In this document: in pieces, positions 55,062 through 62,150 of the stretch
Layout of the letters: each line of letters begins with the position of its first letter
Position numbering within the stretch: position 1 is the first letter of the stretch
Source of the DNA: Limosilactobacillus mucosae DSM 13345
GTDB taxonomy: Bacteria > Bacillota > Bacilli > Lactobacillales > Lactobacillaceae
Direction: 5' to 3'
NCBI RefSeq assembly: GCF_001436025.1
Contig: NZ_AZEQ01000005.1
Span: 46,059 to 110,058, forward strand
Length of the DNA stretch: 64,000 nt
The notes under the pieces: generated by a model
Databases searched by the model: none
The model's input: only the letters and a program-made list of their open reading frames with translations
What the model was told of the DNA's origin: nothing
Program-made: the position numbers and the translations under genes

Positions 55062-55291
55062 ACTTCTAAATATTTATATCGCCATATCGTCCTATCAAAT
55101 CGCTGTTCAATTGTGCCAGCCGGTAACAAAAACATTTCATAGCCATCTTTGCATTTTGCCGTAAGCGTATCGTATGTGTCGCCATCTCCATAGGTTTCAG
55201 CGACTATCAGACCTTCTATATCGCTTGCGTTGATAGCGTGCATTTTGCCTTCGATATCAGGAACCAAATAAATAACGTTTGATCGTTCCAT
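55058..55291 (-). CDS. Phage hypothetical protein, 77 residues
   Basis: Not recognised. A mixed beta-rich small protein (VIYLVPDIEGKMHAINASDIEG, GYEMFLLPAGTIEQRFDRTIWRYKYLEV). GAGGTGCAAA before ATG 55291 sets the start. It follows the next entry's gene without a gap. Confidence 0.6.
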   Translation of the reverse strand: MERSNVIYLVPDIEGKMHAINASDIEGLIVAETYGDGDTYDTLTAKCKDGYEMFLLPAGTIEQRFDRTIWRYKYLEV

Positions 55292-55299
55292 TTTGCACC

Positions 55300-55479
55300 T
55301 CACAACTTCATCATAGGCGGTTTAACACTATACCTGGCCTTTTTATCAATCTTTGTCTTTGCGGGCTTGTGTCGTTCTTTCTCGGCCTTGTGTCGTGCTC
55401 TGCATATCCGGTCAGCATGAGCCAACGCGATATACTCAGACCGGCTACTGACTAGCCCGTATTTCTTTGTGATAAACAT
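55300..55479 (-). CDS. Basic phage hypothetical protein, 59 residues
   Basis: Not recognised. Starts MFITKKYGLVSSRSEYIALAH and is rich in Lys, Arg and His towards the end (RHKAEKERHKPAKTK), so it may bind nucleic acid. AGGAGAG before ATG 55479 is clear; the frame extends upstream across a terminator and is not used. Confidence 0.6.
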   Translation of the reverse strand: MFITKKYGLVSSRSEYIALAHADRICRARHKAEKERHKPAKTKIDKKARYSVKPPMMKL

Positions 55480-55501
55480 TCGTTCGCTCTCCTGACCAAA
55501 T

Positions 55502-55525
55502 AAAAAAGACGGGCCGAAACCCGTC
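55502..55525 (-). terminator. Terminator after the tRNA-like/ncRNA region
   Basis: GACGGG pairs with CCCGTC around a 6-nt loop and is followed by six T residues on the minus strand. Confidence 0.85.
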
Positions 55526-55637
55526 AATTGAAACTGATGCGTAAGCAGCACGCCAACGACCACTGTCAACGTACGCTATAAAACTATTCTTTGTGTAACT
55601 CAACGAAAAGTAGTTTTATTTTTTGCCCATAGGCAAC

Positions 55638-55703
55638 GTATCCTGCAGGAATCGAACCTGCGAACCTTCGGATTAGGATGCTCTGCCATTGAGCTAAGGA
55701 TAC
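55638..55703 (-). tRNA. tRNA-like element with shortened anticodon arm
   Basis: 66 nt on the minus strand. The acceptor stem GTATCCT/AGGATAC is perfect; the D arm GCTC-AATGGCA-GAGC and T arm GCAGG-TTCGATT-CCTGC are perfect. Between them only 18 nt remain (normally about 23), so the anticodon arm and variable loop are short: the best fold is ATCCT-AATCCGA-AGGTT with one mismatch and A instead of U before the anticodon position. It is either a degenerate phage tRNA or a tRNA mimic. No anticodon is assigned. Confidence 0.6.
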
Positions 55704-55704
55704 A

Positions 55705-56262
55705 CAACCCGCCGGCGTTGATAAGGAACACCATTGCCGGAAGGATTATATGCAAAGGATTATGCAATCTATTTAAATTGCGCCATCTCTGGCAAAGGAT
55801 AGGTAGTGGACTCGCACCACTTTTTGCATGCTGCTAACGCCGGTAGATCGTTCAAGTAACGTTAACAGCAAGCCCACCTGGGACCTTCCAACTACTCGTC
55901 GTGTCTTTCGAGTAGTAACACCGTAAGGCGGAATCGCACCGCCTCGCAAATGATCATATATTGGAGCGATTAAGTTTAAGGTTTACGGAAGTAATCATTT
56001 GCCATCTTATACGGTATAAAAAAGCAAGTTTCCTTGCTTAGTAGGTATAAAGTCGCTTCGCAATCGCGAATATTTTTCTTGCGCATGCAAGCCTAGAAAT
56101 CAAAGTATGACTAAATTAAACAATCGTCTTGAAAGGATTCCATTTCCAACAAATTTGAAAGACCATCGGAACAGAAAGGTTCTATGCCATCTCTGGCACA
56201 ATACCAATATATCGCATTTTCAAGGATTGTTTAATCCCCTCTTAGTACCCCAATTGGTACTA
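55705..56262 (-). ncRNA. Candidate large structured phage ncRNA
   Basis: About 560 nt without a protein gene. On the minus strand it can form: a 5' hairpin TAGTACC/GGTACTA; a 17-bp helix of TTAAACAATC+CTTGAAA with TTTCAAG+GATTGTTTAA (56116-56134 with 56218-56234); two identical hairpins GCCA-GAGA-TGGC with GNRA loops (56186-56197 and 55782-55793); helix ACTACTCG/CGAGTAGT; a 10-bp helix at 55830-55839/55860-55869; and two hairpins with T-loop-like TGCGATT/TGCGAGT loops. Size, structure and the adjacent tRNA-like element recall GOLLD and ROOL RNAs of Lactobacillales prophages; the family is not proven. Confidence 0.65.
56017..56039 (-). terminator. GAAA-capped hairpin with U tail inside the ncRNA region
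   Basis: AAGCAAG-GAAA-CTTGCTT followed by TTTT on the minus strand. It looks like an intrinsic terminator, but the GNRA loop and the repeats on both sides leave open that it is an internal element of one RNA. Confidence 0.5.
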
Positions 56263-56265
56263 CCT

Positions 56266-56274
56266 TATATACCA
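56266..56274 (-). promoter_or_regulatory. Extended -10 promoter of the ncRNA
   Basis: TGGTATATA lies just after the arpU stop and a few bases before the first ncRNA hairpin. No good -35 box is seen, so it may need an activator. Confidence 0.45.
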
Positions 56275-56278
56275 CTTT

Positions 56279-56770
56279 TCAAGCTGTTGCTTTTTTCATG
56301 ATTGTAAACGTCGGGAAAAGCTCTTCAACTTGGTATTTTGCAATCGCTGTTTCAATCGTTTCTGAAAACTCATAGCATGCAAACTTTTCTGATTTATGCC
56401 AGCTCTTGTTGCTACTGATATGCAGCAGCTCTTTCACGTCTTCAACCTGTTCTCGCTTGACAAACCGGTTTTTCAGAATAACCCGGCTTTCTTCGCTCAA
56501 GCAATTGTTGATTGCGTCATACACCGCGTTTAATGCCCGTGAATACTCCGTGTGAGCGATAAAAGCGTCTTCGTTGTGATTTCCACCGCCACCGCCGAAA
56601 CCGCCGTCAGCAGATAATGACGGGCTTTTAATATCGCCTGACCCCGCCTTGCGTAAAATATGGCTAAACGTCCGCTTGTTGAATCCATCATCAAAAAAGA
56701 AATCACGCACCGCTTGGCGGGTTGCCTGCTCATCGATTTCGTCAAATAGTTCAGCTTGTTTAATTTCCAT
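56279..56770 (-). CDS. ArpU-family late transcription regulator
   Basis: A 163-residue sigma-like HTH regulator of phage late genes. The C-terminal part (EYSRALNAVYDAINNCLSEESRVILKNRFVKREQVEDVKELL, broken here by reading) has the region-4-like pattern of the ArpU family. A Gly-rich loop in the middle is unusual. Located directly before the late genes. Confidence 0.85.
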   Translation of the reverse strand: MEIKQAELFDEIDEQATRQAVRDFFFDDGFNKRTFSHILRKAGSGDIKSPSLSADGGFGGGGGNHNEDAFIAHTEYSRALNAVYDAINNCLSEESRVILKNRFVKREQVEDVKELLHISSNKSWHKSEKFACYEFSETIETAIAKYQVEELFPTFTIMKKATA

Positions 56771-57314
56771 GCCTAACCCCTTTCGACTTCATAGCGTTCC
56801 AGATACGGCTTTTTAGTCTGCGTTTCAAATAGTTGTGAAGTGTGTGGTGAGTGAAACCTAGTGCACGTTCCGCAGCCTGGATACTGTTATAGTGCATAAC
56901 TTTTCCAAGTTTTAGATCTTTAACAGTGATTTTGATTCCCGGCTTTTCTACGATTGACGGTATCTTTTTGTGCATAACTTTTAATGCACCATTTTTCCGA
57001 ACATGGTAAAGGTAGCTACTTCTAGAAATTGGCACGTTCTCGATAACCCAATGCCAGCTTTTCCCTTGCTCAAGCGCTTCCTTTTGCTTTTCGTAAATCT
57101 CGGCTTCAATGGAAAAGTTATCAACGCTTCGCCCCGGCTTATGATAGCTTGCTCGCATTTCCTTAATCATGCCTTGCAATCTCTTATACTTTGCTGTTGC
57201 TGTTTCACCGTCTGGACAACCATCATCGTCCAAGAAATCGTACTCCATATATAAATCCGGGTACGTTGTACGATACCAGTTTTCTAAATAGTAAAACTCT
57301 TTCATGTCTACCAT
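56760..57314 (-). CDS. Phage protein with NUMOD-like DNA-binding C-terminus
   Basis: A 184-residue basic protein. The C-terminal KLGKVMHYNSIQAAERALGF then THHTLHNYLKRRL resembles NUMOD/HTH modules of phage endonucleases, but no nuclease domain is seen. The ATG at 57314 directly follows the stop of the preceding 32-codon gene (TAGATG). It overlaps arpU by 11 nt. The function is unknown. Confidence 0.6.
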   Translation of the reverse strand: MVDMKEFYYLENWYRTTYPDLYMEYDFLDDDGCPDGETATAKYKRLQGMIKEMRASYHKPGRSVDNFSIEAEIYEKQKEALEQGKSWHWVIENVPISRSSYLYHVRKNGALKVMHKKIPSIVEKPGIKITVKDLKLGKVMHYNSIQAAERALGFTHHTLHNYLKRRLKSRIWNAMKSKGVRHGN

Positions 57315-57413
57315 CTAACCGCCTATCACTTTCAAAACCACCATTGCTACTAGCACCCAAAATACAATGCAACCAACTATAACTGCCCCTAAACCGTTCC
57401 AATTTTTACGCAT
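57315..57413 (-). CDS. Membrane microprotein, 32 residues
   Basis: MRKNWNGLGAVIVGCIVFWVL and a further hydrophobic stretch: one membrane helix with a basic end. Its ATG overlaps the stop of the upstream gene (TAATG) and its stop touches the next ATG, so it sits in a coupled chain. Not recognised. Confidence 0.6.
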   Translation of the reverse strand: MRKNWNGLGAVIVGCIVFWVLVAMVVLKVIGG

Positions 57414-57667
57414 TAGAACCACCAACCTAAATCGCTAGGTTTATACATTAGCAATCCTGGCACTTCAATGCTGCCAACTGTTGCCAATACCTTTGGCAAA
57501 TGTTTAGATACCAATTTCCCACCATCTTTTTTGAATTCATAACAACACTCATCTAACATAACTTCGCCGTTGTTATAATTTATTTCTTCGATCAGATACC
57601 AACGCCTATCGCCTAGTGTTACAGGTTGACGTTGCTGAAATCTGATTTTCACCTGTTTCATTTCCAT
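57413..57667 (-). CDS. Phage hypothetical protein, 84 residues
   Basis: Not recognised. A beta-rich small protein (VKIRFQQRQPVTLGDRRWYLIEEI, NNGEVMLDECCYEF) with GAGG before the ATG. Lies downstream of the methyltransferase-like gene. Confidence 0.6.
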   Translation of the reverse strand: MEMKQVKIRFQQRQPVTLGDRRWYLIEEINYNNGEVMLDECCYEFKKDGGKLVSKHLPKVLATVGSIEVPGLLMYKPSDLGWWF

Positions 57668-57684
57668 CGTTTTGTACCTCGCCC

Positions 57685-58506
57685 TTACTCAAATATGTCT
57701 GTTACGAATTGCAGCAGTCCTTCCGTTTTGTCTTGCGGTAATTTCCGGCAAGTGTGATCCTTGCTGATTAATTGGTCTAAAATGTCTTTGACCAACAATT
57801 CGGGAATGTCGCTGCGCTTGTTGTAATCGCGAATTTGCTTGCGGTCATCTTTGTCGCAACCGATCTTGAACTTGCTTTTAGCACCTTTGGGCATTTTTCT
57901 AAGCACCAGTTTTACATTGCTCATGAACCCAGTTGGTTTCTTGGGAAAATCGTCGCTATAAGCCCCGTAATGTGCTTGATTTAAGTAGCCTTTGAAGCCG
58001 TGATAATGTTCCAAGTAGAGCCATATATGCGAGCTATATGGATTCTCGATTACCCAATACTTAGGTTGGTAACGCTGAATAATACGAACGGTGTTGTAAG
58101 CACATAACTCACCATTAACCCGTGTATACATAACTTTCCAAGGGATATGCTTAAATGGCGAATGGTCGTTGTTAATTGTCATGCTGGCATCTGTGCGCAT
58201 AATCAATTCGCCTGTATTCCAAACGTAGCAGCTGTTCCCCCCCTTCATAGCGCTGGCAACGCTCCACGACTCACATGGTGGGCTTGCCAAAATAATGTCT
58301 GGCTTTGGCAATTTATCCAACGTATCAAACAATGTATCATCGCCAAAAATTGCATTATAATCAGCAAGATTAACGTTGATAAAGTTATTGCCCTTATGCA
58401 ACTTGTCAATCCCAAGCGAGTAGTTGTCCAACGCACCTTTGAAATAATGGTTAATCGTGCGTTGATATGCACCCTCACCGCTGTCGAATAAAGACCAAAC
58501 AATCAT
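57685..58506 (-). CDS. Orphan cytosine-DNA-methyltransferase-like protein
   Basis: A protein of about 273 residues. MIVWSLFDSGEGAYQ resembles the SAM-binding motif I; ILASPPCESWSVAS has the PPC of motif IV and WVIENPYSSHIW the EN of motif VI. The motif VIII QxRxR and a clear target recognition domain are not evident, and no restriction enzyme gene is nearby. It probably modifies phage DNA or is a related SAM enzyme. The start is ambiguous (TTG 58518 or ATG 58506). Confidence 0.7.
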   Translation of the reverse strand: MIVWSLFDSGEGAYQRTINHYFKGALDNYSLGIDKLHKGNNFINVNLADYNAIFGDDTLFDTLDKLPKPDIILASPPCESWSVASAMKGGNSCYVWNTGELIMRTDASMTINNDHSPFKHIPWKVMYTRVNGELCAYNTVRIIQRYQPKYWVIENPYSSHIWLYLEHYHGFKGYLNQAHYGAYSDDFPKKPTGFMSNVKLVLRKMPKGAKSKFKIGCDKDDRKQIRDYNKRSDIPELLVKDILDQLISKDHTCRKLPQDKTEGLLQFVTDIFE

Positions 58507-58588
58507 ATAGACCAGCAATCTTCCTTTCTAAAAACTCAAACGGCAAAACCAACTCGGCTCGTTTATCTTCTAAATCTTCCAAATACAT
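58475..58588 (-). CDS. Possible 37-residue protein overlapping the MTase-like gene
   Basis: MYLEDLEDKRAELVLPFEF then ERKIAGLYDCLVFIRQR. Starts behind AGGAGATAG and overlaps the methyltransferase start by 32 nt. It could be a coupling leader or a real small protein; not recognised. Confidence 0.4.
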   Translation of the reverse strand: MYLEDLEDKRAELVLPFEFLERKIAGLYDCLVFIRQR

Positions 58589-58752
58589 AGCCAGCTATCT
58601 CCTAGAAGAATCTGTAAAACCAGTACCACTATCATCAACGCCACGAATCCGTCAATGTGAAATGTTTTTTCGATAAAAGACGCTATCAAGAGAATCGCAA
58701 CTAAAAGGCCTGTTTCCAAGAACGTCTTGATCAAATCATATAAAATTTTCAT
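58570..58752 (-). CDS. Small phage membrane protein, 60 residues
   Basis: Two hydrophobic helices (LETGLLVAILLIASFIE and DGFVALMIVVLVLQILLG) with short hydrophilic ends. GCGAGGGA before the ATG. Not recognised; holin-like or superinfection proteins are possible but unsupported. Confidence 0.6.
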   Translation of the reverse strand: MKILYDLIKTFLETGLLVAILLIASFIEKTFHIDGFVALMIVVLVLQILLGDSWLCIWKI

Positions 58753-58777
58753 AGGTCCCTCGCTTTCGTTTTTGCGT

Positions 58778-59023
58778 CTAAAAAGATAATTTTCGCCCGC
58801 AGTATGGGCAATACTTGAAATCGTACCAATCTATTAACTGCTTGATTTCTTCTGGGTCTTCTTGTTCTTCACGGCACATATCGCTAACGTTTCCTAACGG
58901 ATAATCAGTTGAAACGCAATTGTTCATTTTTCGTTCTTGGCGTTCGTGCTTAGATAACGCGTCCGACATAATATCAACGCCTAACCGTTCTTTTAGTTCT
59001 TTCGACATTTCCTTTAAGTTCAT
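58778..59023 (-). CDS. Phage zinc-ribbon-like protein, 81 residues
   Basis: The C-terminus DFKYCPYCGRKL is half of a zinc ribbon; Cys-containing stretches upstream may complete it. ATG 59023 is chosen because of GAGG 9 nt upstream and an ATGA overlap with the previous stop. Function unknown. Confidence 0.6.
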   Translation of the reverse strand: MNLKEMSKELKERLGVDIMSDALSKHERQERKMNNCVSTDYPLGNVSDMCREEQEDPEEIKQLIDWYDFKYCPYCGRKLSF

Positions 59024-59172
59024 CGCCAACGCCTCATTTCCTTTTCTCGCTCCGTTCGATATGCTCGCCAACGTGGACCAGAAACGCCTGGCCCGTTGGC
59101 ACGATAGCAACGCTTGTATGCTTTCAACGCAAGTACAAGCCCTGCATGTTCCCGTGCCCGTTTACTGCTCAT
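59020..59172 (-). CDS. Basic phage microprotein, 50 residues
   Basis: MSSKRAREHAGLVLALKAYKR and a very Arg-rich end (RWRAYRTEREKEMRRWR). AAGGAG lies before the ATG, which overlaps the upstream stop; its own stop overlaps the next ATG. A DNA- or RNA-binding role is plausible from charge only. Confidence 0.6.
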   Translation of the reverse strand: MSSKRAREHAGLVLALKAYKRCYRANGPGVSGPRWRAYRTEREKEMRRWR

Positions 59173-59360
59173 TATTCTTGCTCCTTCATGATTAGATATG
59201 CACCACCGAAAACCGTTGCACCCGTCAACGCAATTGAAAACACCTTGTCGCCAATAGCAGCATTAGAACCATCAAACCAAAAATAAATAAAAGCTCCGAC
59301 AAACGTAGATAGCCACGATACGAAAAACAACACTCCGAATAGTCTTTTTGCTGCTTTCAT
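59172..59360 (-). CDS. Small phage membrane protein, 62 residues
   Basis: Two hydrophobic helices (LFGVLFFVSWLSTFVGAFIYF and VFSIALTGATVFGGAYLIM). GGAGG precedes the ATG. Not recognised. Confidence 0.6.
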   Translation of the reverse strand: MKAAKRLFGVLFFVSWLSTFVGAFIYFWFDGSNAAIGDKVFSIALTGATVFGGAYLIMKEQE

Positions 59361-59623
59361 TCTTTTTCCTCCAACATCTTTGCAATCCGCTTTTCAGCGC
59401 TATCAACTAGCGCAGCATAGCCTTGCATGGTCTTAATCTCATCATCGTTGTTCGCCGTCTGCTTGATATACTCGTCAAACGCAGCACTTAGTTTGCGTCC
59501 GCAATACCAGCGCCGCAGCTCAACGACTTCGCCATTTTCCTTGTTAATACCAAACTTAACTAGAATGGCAGGGTTGTAACTGTCGCTAGTAATGTAATAG
59601 TTGTCGTCAATCTTGATCTTCAT
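59357..59623 (-). CDS. Phage hypothetical protein, 88 residues
   Basis: MKIKIDDNYYITSDSYN then VVELRRWYCGRKLSAAFDEYI: a pattern seen in small phage proteins (possibly DUF5405-like) of unknown function. The C-terminal half is helical. It overlaps its neighbours on both sides by a few bases. Confidence 0.6.
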   Translation of the reverse strand: MKIKIDDNYYITSDSYNPAILVKFGINKENGEVVELRRWYCGRKLSAAFDEYIKQTANNDDEIKTMQGYAALVDSAEKRIAKMLEEKE

Positions 59624-59885
59624 CTTTAATCAGCCCCTTAACTCGTTCCAAGTCAGGAATTTCACACAAACTAATGATTTTGTTCGGCACGATAGCGATC
59701 ATATTGCCAAATTCACCAGTAGTGCGATACAACGTACCCTTGCGCATTGCTTGATCAATCAGCGCGGTTTCGGTACGAAATACGCCTTTGATGAAAAACC
59801 TTTGAACTTCTTCGCTCGTTTCGAACGCCAACAACAAGCGCTTTGGCTGTTCGTTGTTTTCAGTCCCTTTGTAGCTTGATACCAT
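59607..59885 (-). CDS. Phage hypothetical protein, 92 residues
   Basis: Not recognised. LLLAFETSEEVQRFFIKGVF and MIAIVPNKIISLCEIPDLE suggest a compact alpha/beta protein. GAGGAGG precedes the ATG. Overlaps the next gene by 17 nt. Confidence 0.6.
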   Translation of the reverse strand: MVSSYKGTENNEQPKRLLLAFETSEEVQRFFIKGVFRTETALIDQAMRKGTLYRTTGEFGNMIAIVPNKIISLCEIPDLERVKGLIKDEDQD

Positions 59886-59888
59886 GAT

Positions 59889-60389
59889 TTAATCCTCCTC
59901 GACTTCTTCCGCAGCGTGCCATAAATCCATAGGGTTCAAGTTAGCGCATAAATCGCTATTTGCAATTTCGCTGATTTCACCAGCCGTGAACGCTACTTTT
60001 TGGTTGCTCATCTTGGCAATCTTGAGCGATGTTACGCTCCACGTATCTGTGCCTTCTACCTTTGCCAGATACCCGTATTCGGTGTTTAGCAGCTTGATAT
60101 AATATTTCGGCTCTAGTTGTTCATCGAAATAGTCGTACAGTTGGCTGTTAATATCACGCAGCACTTCACGATCGGTCTTGTTGCTCCGTTCTGGTACGAA
60201 ATCAATTGTGAACCGGCCTGGCTTATCGCCTTCGTAAATGAACGAGTTTGCGACAAGCTCTTCACTGATAGCGTCATACAGCTGAATTGCAAAGCTGTTT
60301 TGTGAGCTTACCTTCCCAACGATATAGGTATAATGCAGCGTTCCGATTGCTTGCTTGGTGATTTTTGATAGTTCCTCTTTAGTCAGCAT
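59889..60389 (-). CDS. Phage hypothetical protein, 166 residues
   Basis: Not recognised. It has a mixed alpha/beta character and an acidic end (WHAAEEVEED). The ribosome site AGGAG lies inside the preceding 30-codon frame, with 8 nt to the ATG. Lies between rusA and small middle genes, so a replication- or recombination-related role is possible but unproven. Confidence 0.6.
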   Translation of the reverse strand: MLTKEELSKITKQAIGTLHYTYIVGKVSSQNSFAIQLYDAISEELVANSFIYEGDKPGRFTIDFVPERSNKTDREVLRDINSQLYDYFDEQLEPKYYIKLLNTEYGYLAKVEGTDTWSVTSLKIAKMSNQKVAFTAGEISEIANSDLCANLNPMDLWHAAEEVEED

Positions 60390-60471
60390 TTGTCATACTC
60401 CTAACTTCAATCGTAATTTCTTGAGAATTCCCAACCACAGAGCATTTACGGCCGTTAAGTTTCTTTTGCAT
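60379..60471 (-). CDS. Possible 30-residue phage protein
   Basis: MQKKLNGRKCSVVGNSQE then TIEVRSMTNAD. GAGGTTG precedes the ATG inside the end of rusA, and its own end carries the ribosome site of the next gene. It may serve mainly for translational coupling. Confidence 0.45.
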   Translation of the reverse strand: MQKKLNGRKCSVVGNSQEITIEVRSMTNAD

Positions 60472-60871
60472 AAATTTCAACCTCTATTCTTGGCTTGTCC
60501 GAGTAATACTTGTCTATTTCTTCGTGAACGATCATTGCGTCATCTTTCCATAAAACGCCGTTTAAGGCATCTTCGAATGATTTAAGGTAATTAGACAAGT
60601 CGGCTTTTACAATCGGTCTATGCGCTCCTGACGCCCGTCTATCGTGTTCTTTTTTCGATATGCTCTTTTGAATCTTTCGATAAAAGGCTACCTTGATATA
60701 GATTTCACCCTCGACTGGTGCATCGTGATACATCTCTGTTGCCAATGCTCGCAACTGTTTCTTGAATGCTGCTGTTTTAGGTGGGTCATACAGCCGAATG
60801 CCCTTGCCGAACCTTCTTGCTCGTGGCCTTGCTTGTGCTACCGGTTCAATCGGTAAGATCAGCTTAATCAT
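60455..60871 (-). CDS. rusA: RusA-family Holliday junction resolvase
   Basis: A protein of about 138 residues that resolves branched DNA before packaging. The conserved acidic residues are in KADLSNYLKSFEDALNGVLWKDDAMI; the usual KPDxDN reads KADLSN here. The Arg-rich N-terminus (QARPRARRFGKG) is typical. Its ATG overlaps the upstream stop (TGATG). Confidence 0.9.
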   Translation of the reverse strand: MIKLILPIEPVAQARPRARRFGKGIRLYDPPKTAAFKKQLRALATEMYHDAPVEGEIYIKVAFYRKIQKSISKKEHDRRASGAHRPIVKADLSNYLKSFEDALNGVLWKDDAMIVHEEIDKYYSDKPRIEVEIYAKET

Positions 60872-61044
60872 CAATGGTCTAATGACTCGCCGACACTAGC
60901 GAAAATCAAAGCGCTAAACATAGCAGTTACCATTGCTTTGATACCTAAAGTGGCGTTAATCCATAATGCCCAGAAAAAGCCGACCGTTGTTGCCAGCATT
61001 GCGATAATCGCCAATGCGTAGAATAACTTCACCAAAACTTTCAA
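60871..61044 (-). CDS. Small phage membrane protein, 57 residues
   Basis: Two hydrophobic helices (LFYALAIIAMLATTVGFFWAL and AMVTAMFSALIFAS). TTG 61044 with GGGGG 7 nt upstream is preferred over the longer frame reaching into the preceding gene. Not recognised. Confidence 0.55.
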   Translation of the reverse strand: MKVLVKLFYALAIIAMLATTVGFFWALWINATLGIKAMVTAMFSALIFASVGESLDH

Positions 61045-61046
61045 CT

Positions 61047-61271
61047 CTATACCCCCATATCGTGCATTAGGCTTGCGTCTACTTCGTTGTTGCTGTCCCA
61101 ATGCCCGGAACTCTTCATGATTTTTACGATTGCCGGGTCAATACGCAGCATGCCATCGCCTTCGCAGAACGGGCACTTGCGTTCGATTGCGTCCAGATAG
61201 CCCGAACCATCACACCAAGCGCAACGTTGCTCAGTGTCCAGAATCTTTTTGTCTTTCGTTACTTTCAGCAT
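61047..61271 (-). CDS. Phage zinc-finger protein, 74 residues
   Basis: Two CxxC pairs, CAWCDGSGYLDAIERKCPFC, with Gly-rich spacing like DnaJ-type zinc fingers. AGAAGGTGA precedes the ATG. Probably binds nucleic acid or a protein partner; the function is not known. Confidence 0.65.
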   Translation of the reverse strand: MLKVTKDKKILDTEQRCAWCDGSGYLDAIERKCPFCEGDGMLRIDPAIVKIMKSSGHWDSNNEVDASLMHDMGV

Positions 61272-61282
61272 TTTTTCACCTT

Positions 61283-62110
61283 CTAAATCATGCTTGCTCG
61301 AACGTCTGTCATGCCGTTAAACACCAGTCGGCGCTTTTGATTCCGCGTTATCAGTCTGCTTAATAACTTCTCGTTGTACATAGCTTCAAGCTCTGCCATT
61401 GTGTTGTTTGTTGTTACAATCGTCGCTTGATTGCCGTATCGTGCGTCTGCTACTGCAAACAGTCCCTTTTGCATATCAACTCGGACTTGACTTTGTTTGT
61501 CGGTCCGCATACCGCCTTCCGTTCCAAAGTCGTCTAAGATTAGAACGTCCACCGGCTCAATTTTCAATCGCTTGTCGCCCTTCATATAGGCGTTCAACTC
61601 ATAAAGCCGGTTTTGGGCTTGCTTGTCGTCAAAACGCATTGCATACAGTTCTGCTAGTGCATCAGTTGAAACAAACATAGCCGTCTTGTTCGAGTTGTTT
61701 CTGATGAAATCAACCATTGCCAACGCTAGGCTTGTCTTGCCAGTGCCTGGCTTTCCTGCTAGATAAACCCGATATGGTTTGCCTTCCGCAATTTCTTTGG
61801 CTAACAAATACGACTGATTGCCTAGATTACGGGCCAATTGCTCGTTTGGCTGTTTCTTTGGTTGCCAATCAGCATATGTGAATTTGATTGGCTCACCAGT
61901 CCATAGCGACTTGTTAAACACTCGGTTAAAGTTGTGCCGTACATTCTCTTTCCGCCATTCAGCATGCAGCGGTTCAGCTTTCTTTTTAAGATAGTCAGCC
62001 ATTGCTTGCTTATCAGTCAGATCAACATCTGGCAGTTCCCAGCCTTCTTTGGCAAAGATTTTCTTTAGACTCTTAACGCCTTCTTTGGCGCTATCTTTTA
62101 CGCTAAGCAT
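61283..62110 (-). CDS. DnaC/IstB-like helicase loader
   Basis: A 275-residue AAA+ ATPase. Walker A is AGKPGTGKTSLA near residue 125, Walker B VLILDDFG, and the C-terminal RLITRNQKRRLVFNG includes the sensor/arginine region. It loads the replicative helicase at the phage origin. GGAGGTGA before the ATG; it follows the replisome organiser gene. Confidence 0.9.
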   Translation of the reverse strand: MLSVKDSAKEGVKSLKKIFAKEGWELPDVDLTDKQAMADYLKKKAEPLHAEWRKENVRHNFNRVFNKSLWTGEPIKFTYADWQPKKQPNEQLARNLGNQSYLLAKEIAEGKPYRVYLAGKPGTGKTSLALAMVDFIRNNSNKTAMFVSTDALAELYAMRFDDKQAQNRLYELNAYMKGDKRLKIEPVDVLILDDFGTEGGMRTDKQSQVRVDMQKGLFAVADARYGNQATIVTTNNTMAELEAMYNEKLLSRLITRNQKRRLVFNGMTDVRASMI

Positions 62111-62150
62111 GTTTCACCTCCATTATGTTTTCGGATTTGAAATCCGTAAA

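Noticed and set aside
55005..55640. cos packaging site
   Set aside because: The place upstream of terS is right, but no cohesive end can be recognised without terminal sequence data.
55795..56010. Two further tRNA genes (T-arm-like hairpins at 55805-55821 and 55927-55943)
   Set aside because: The hairpins have T-loop-like loops, but no matching acceptor and D arms can be formed around them; they fit better as parts of the ncRNA.
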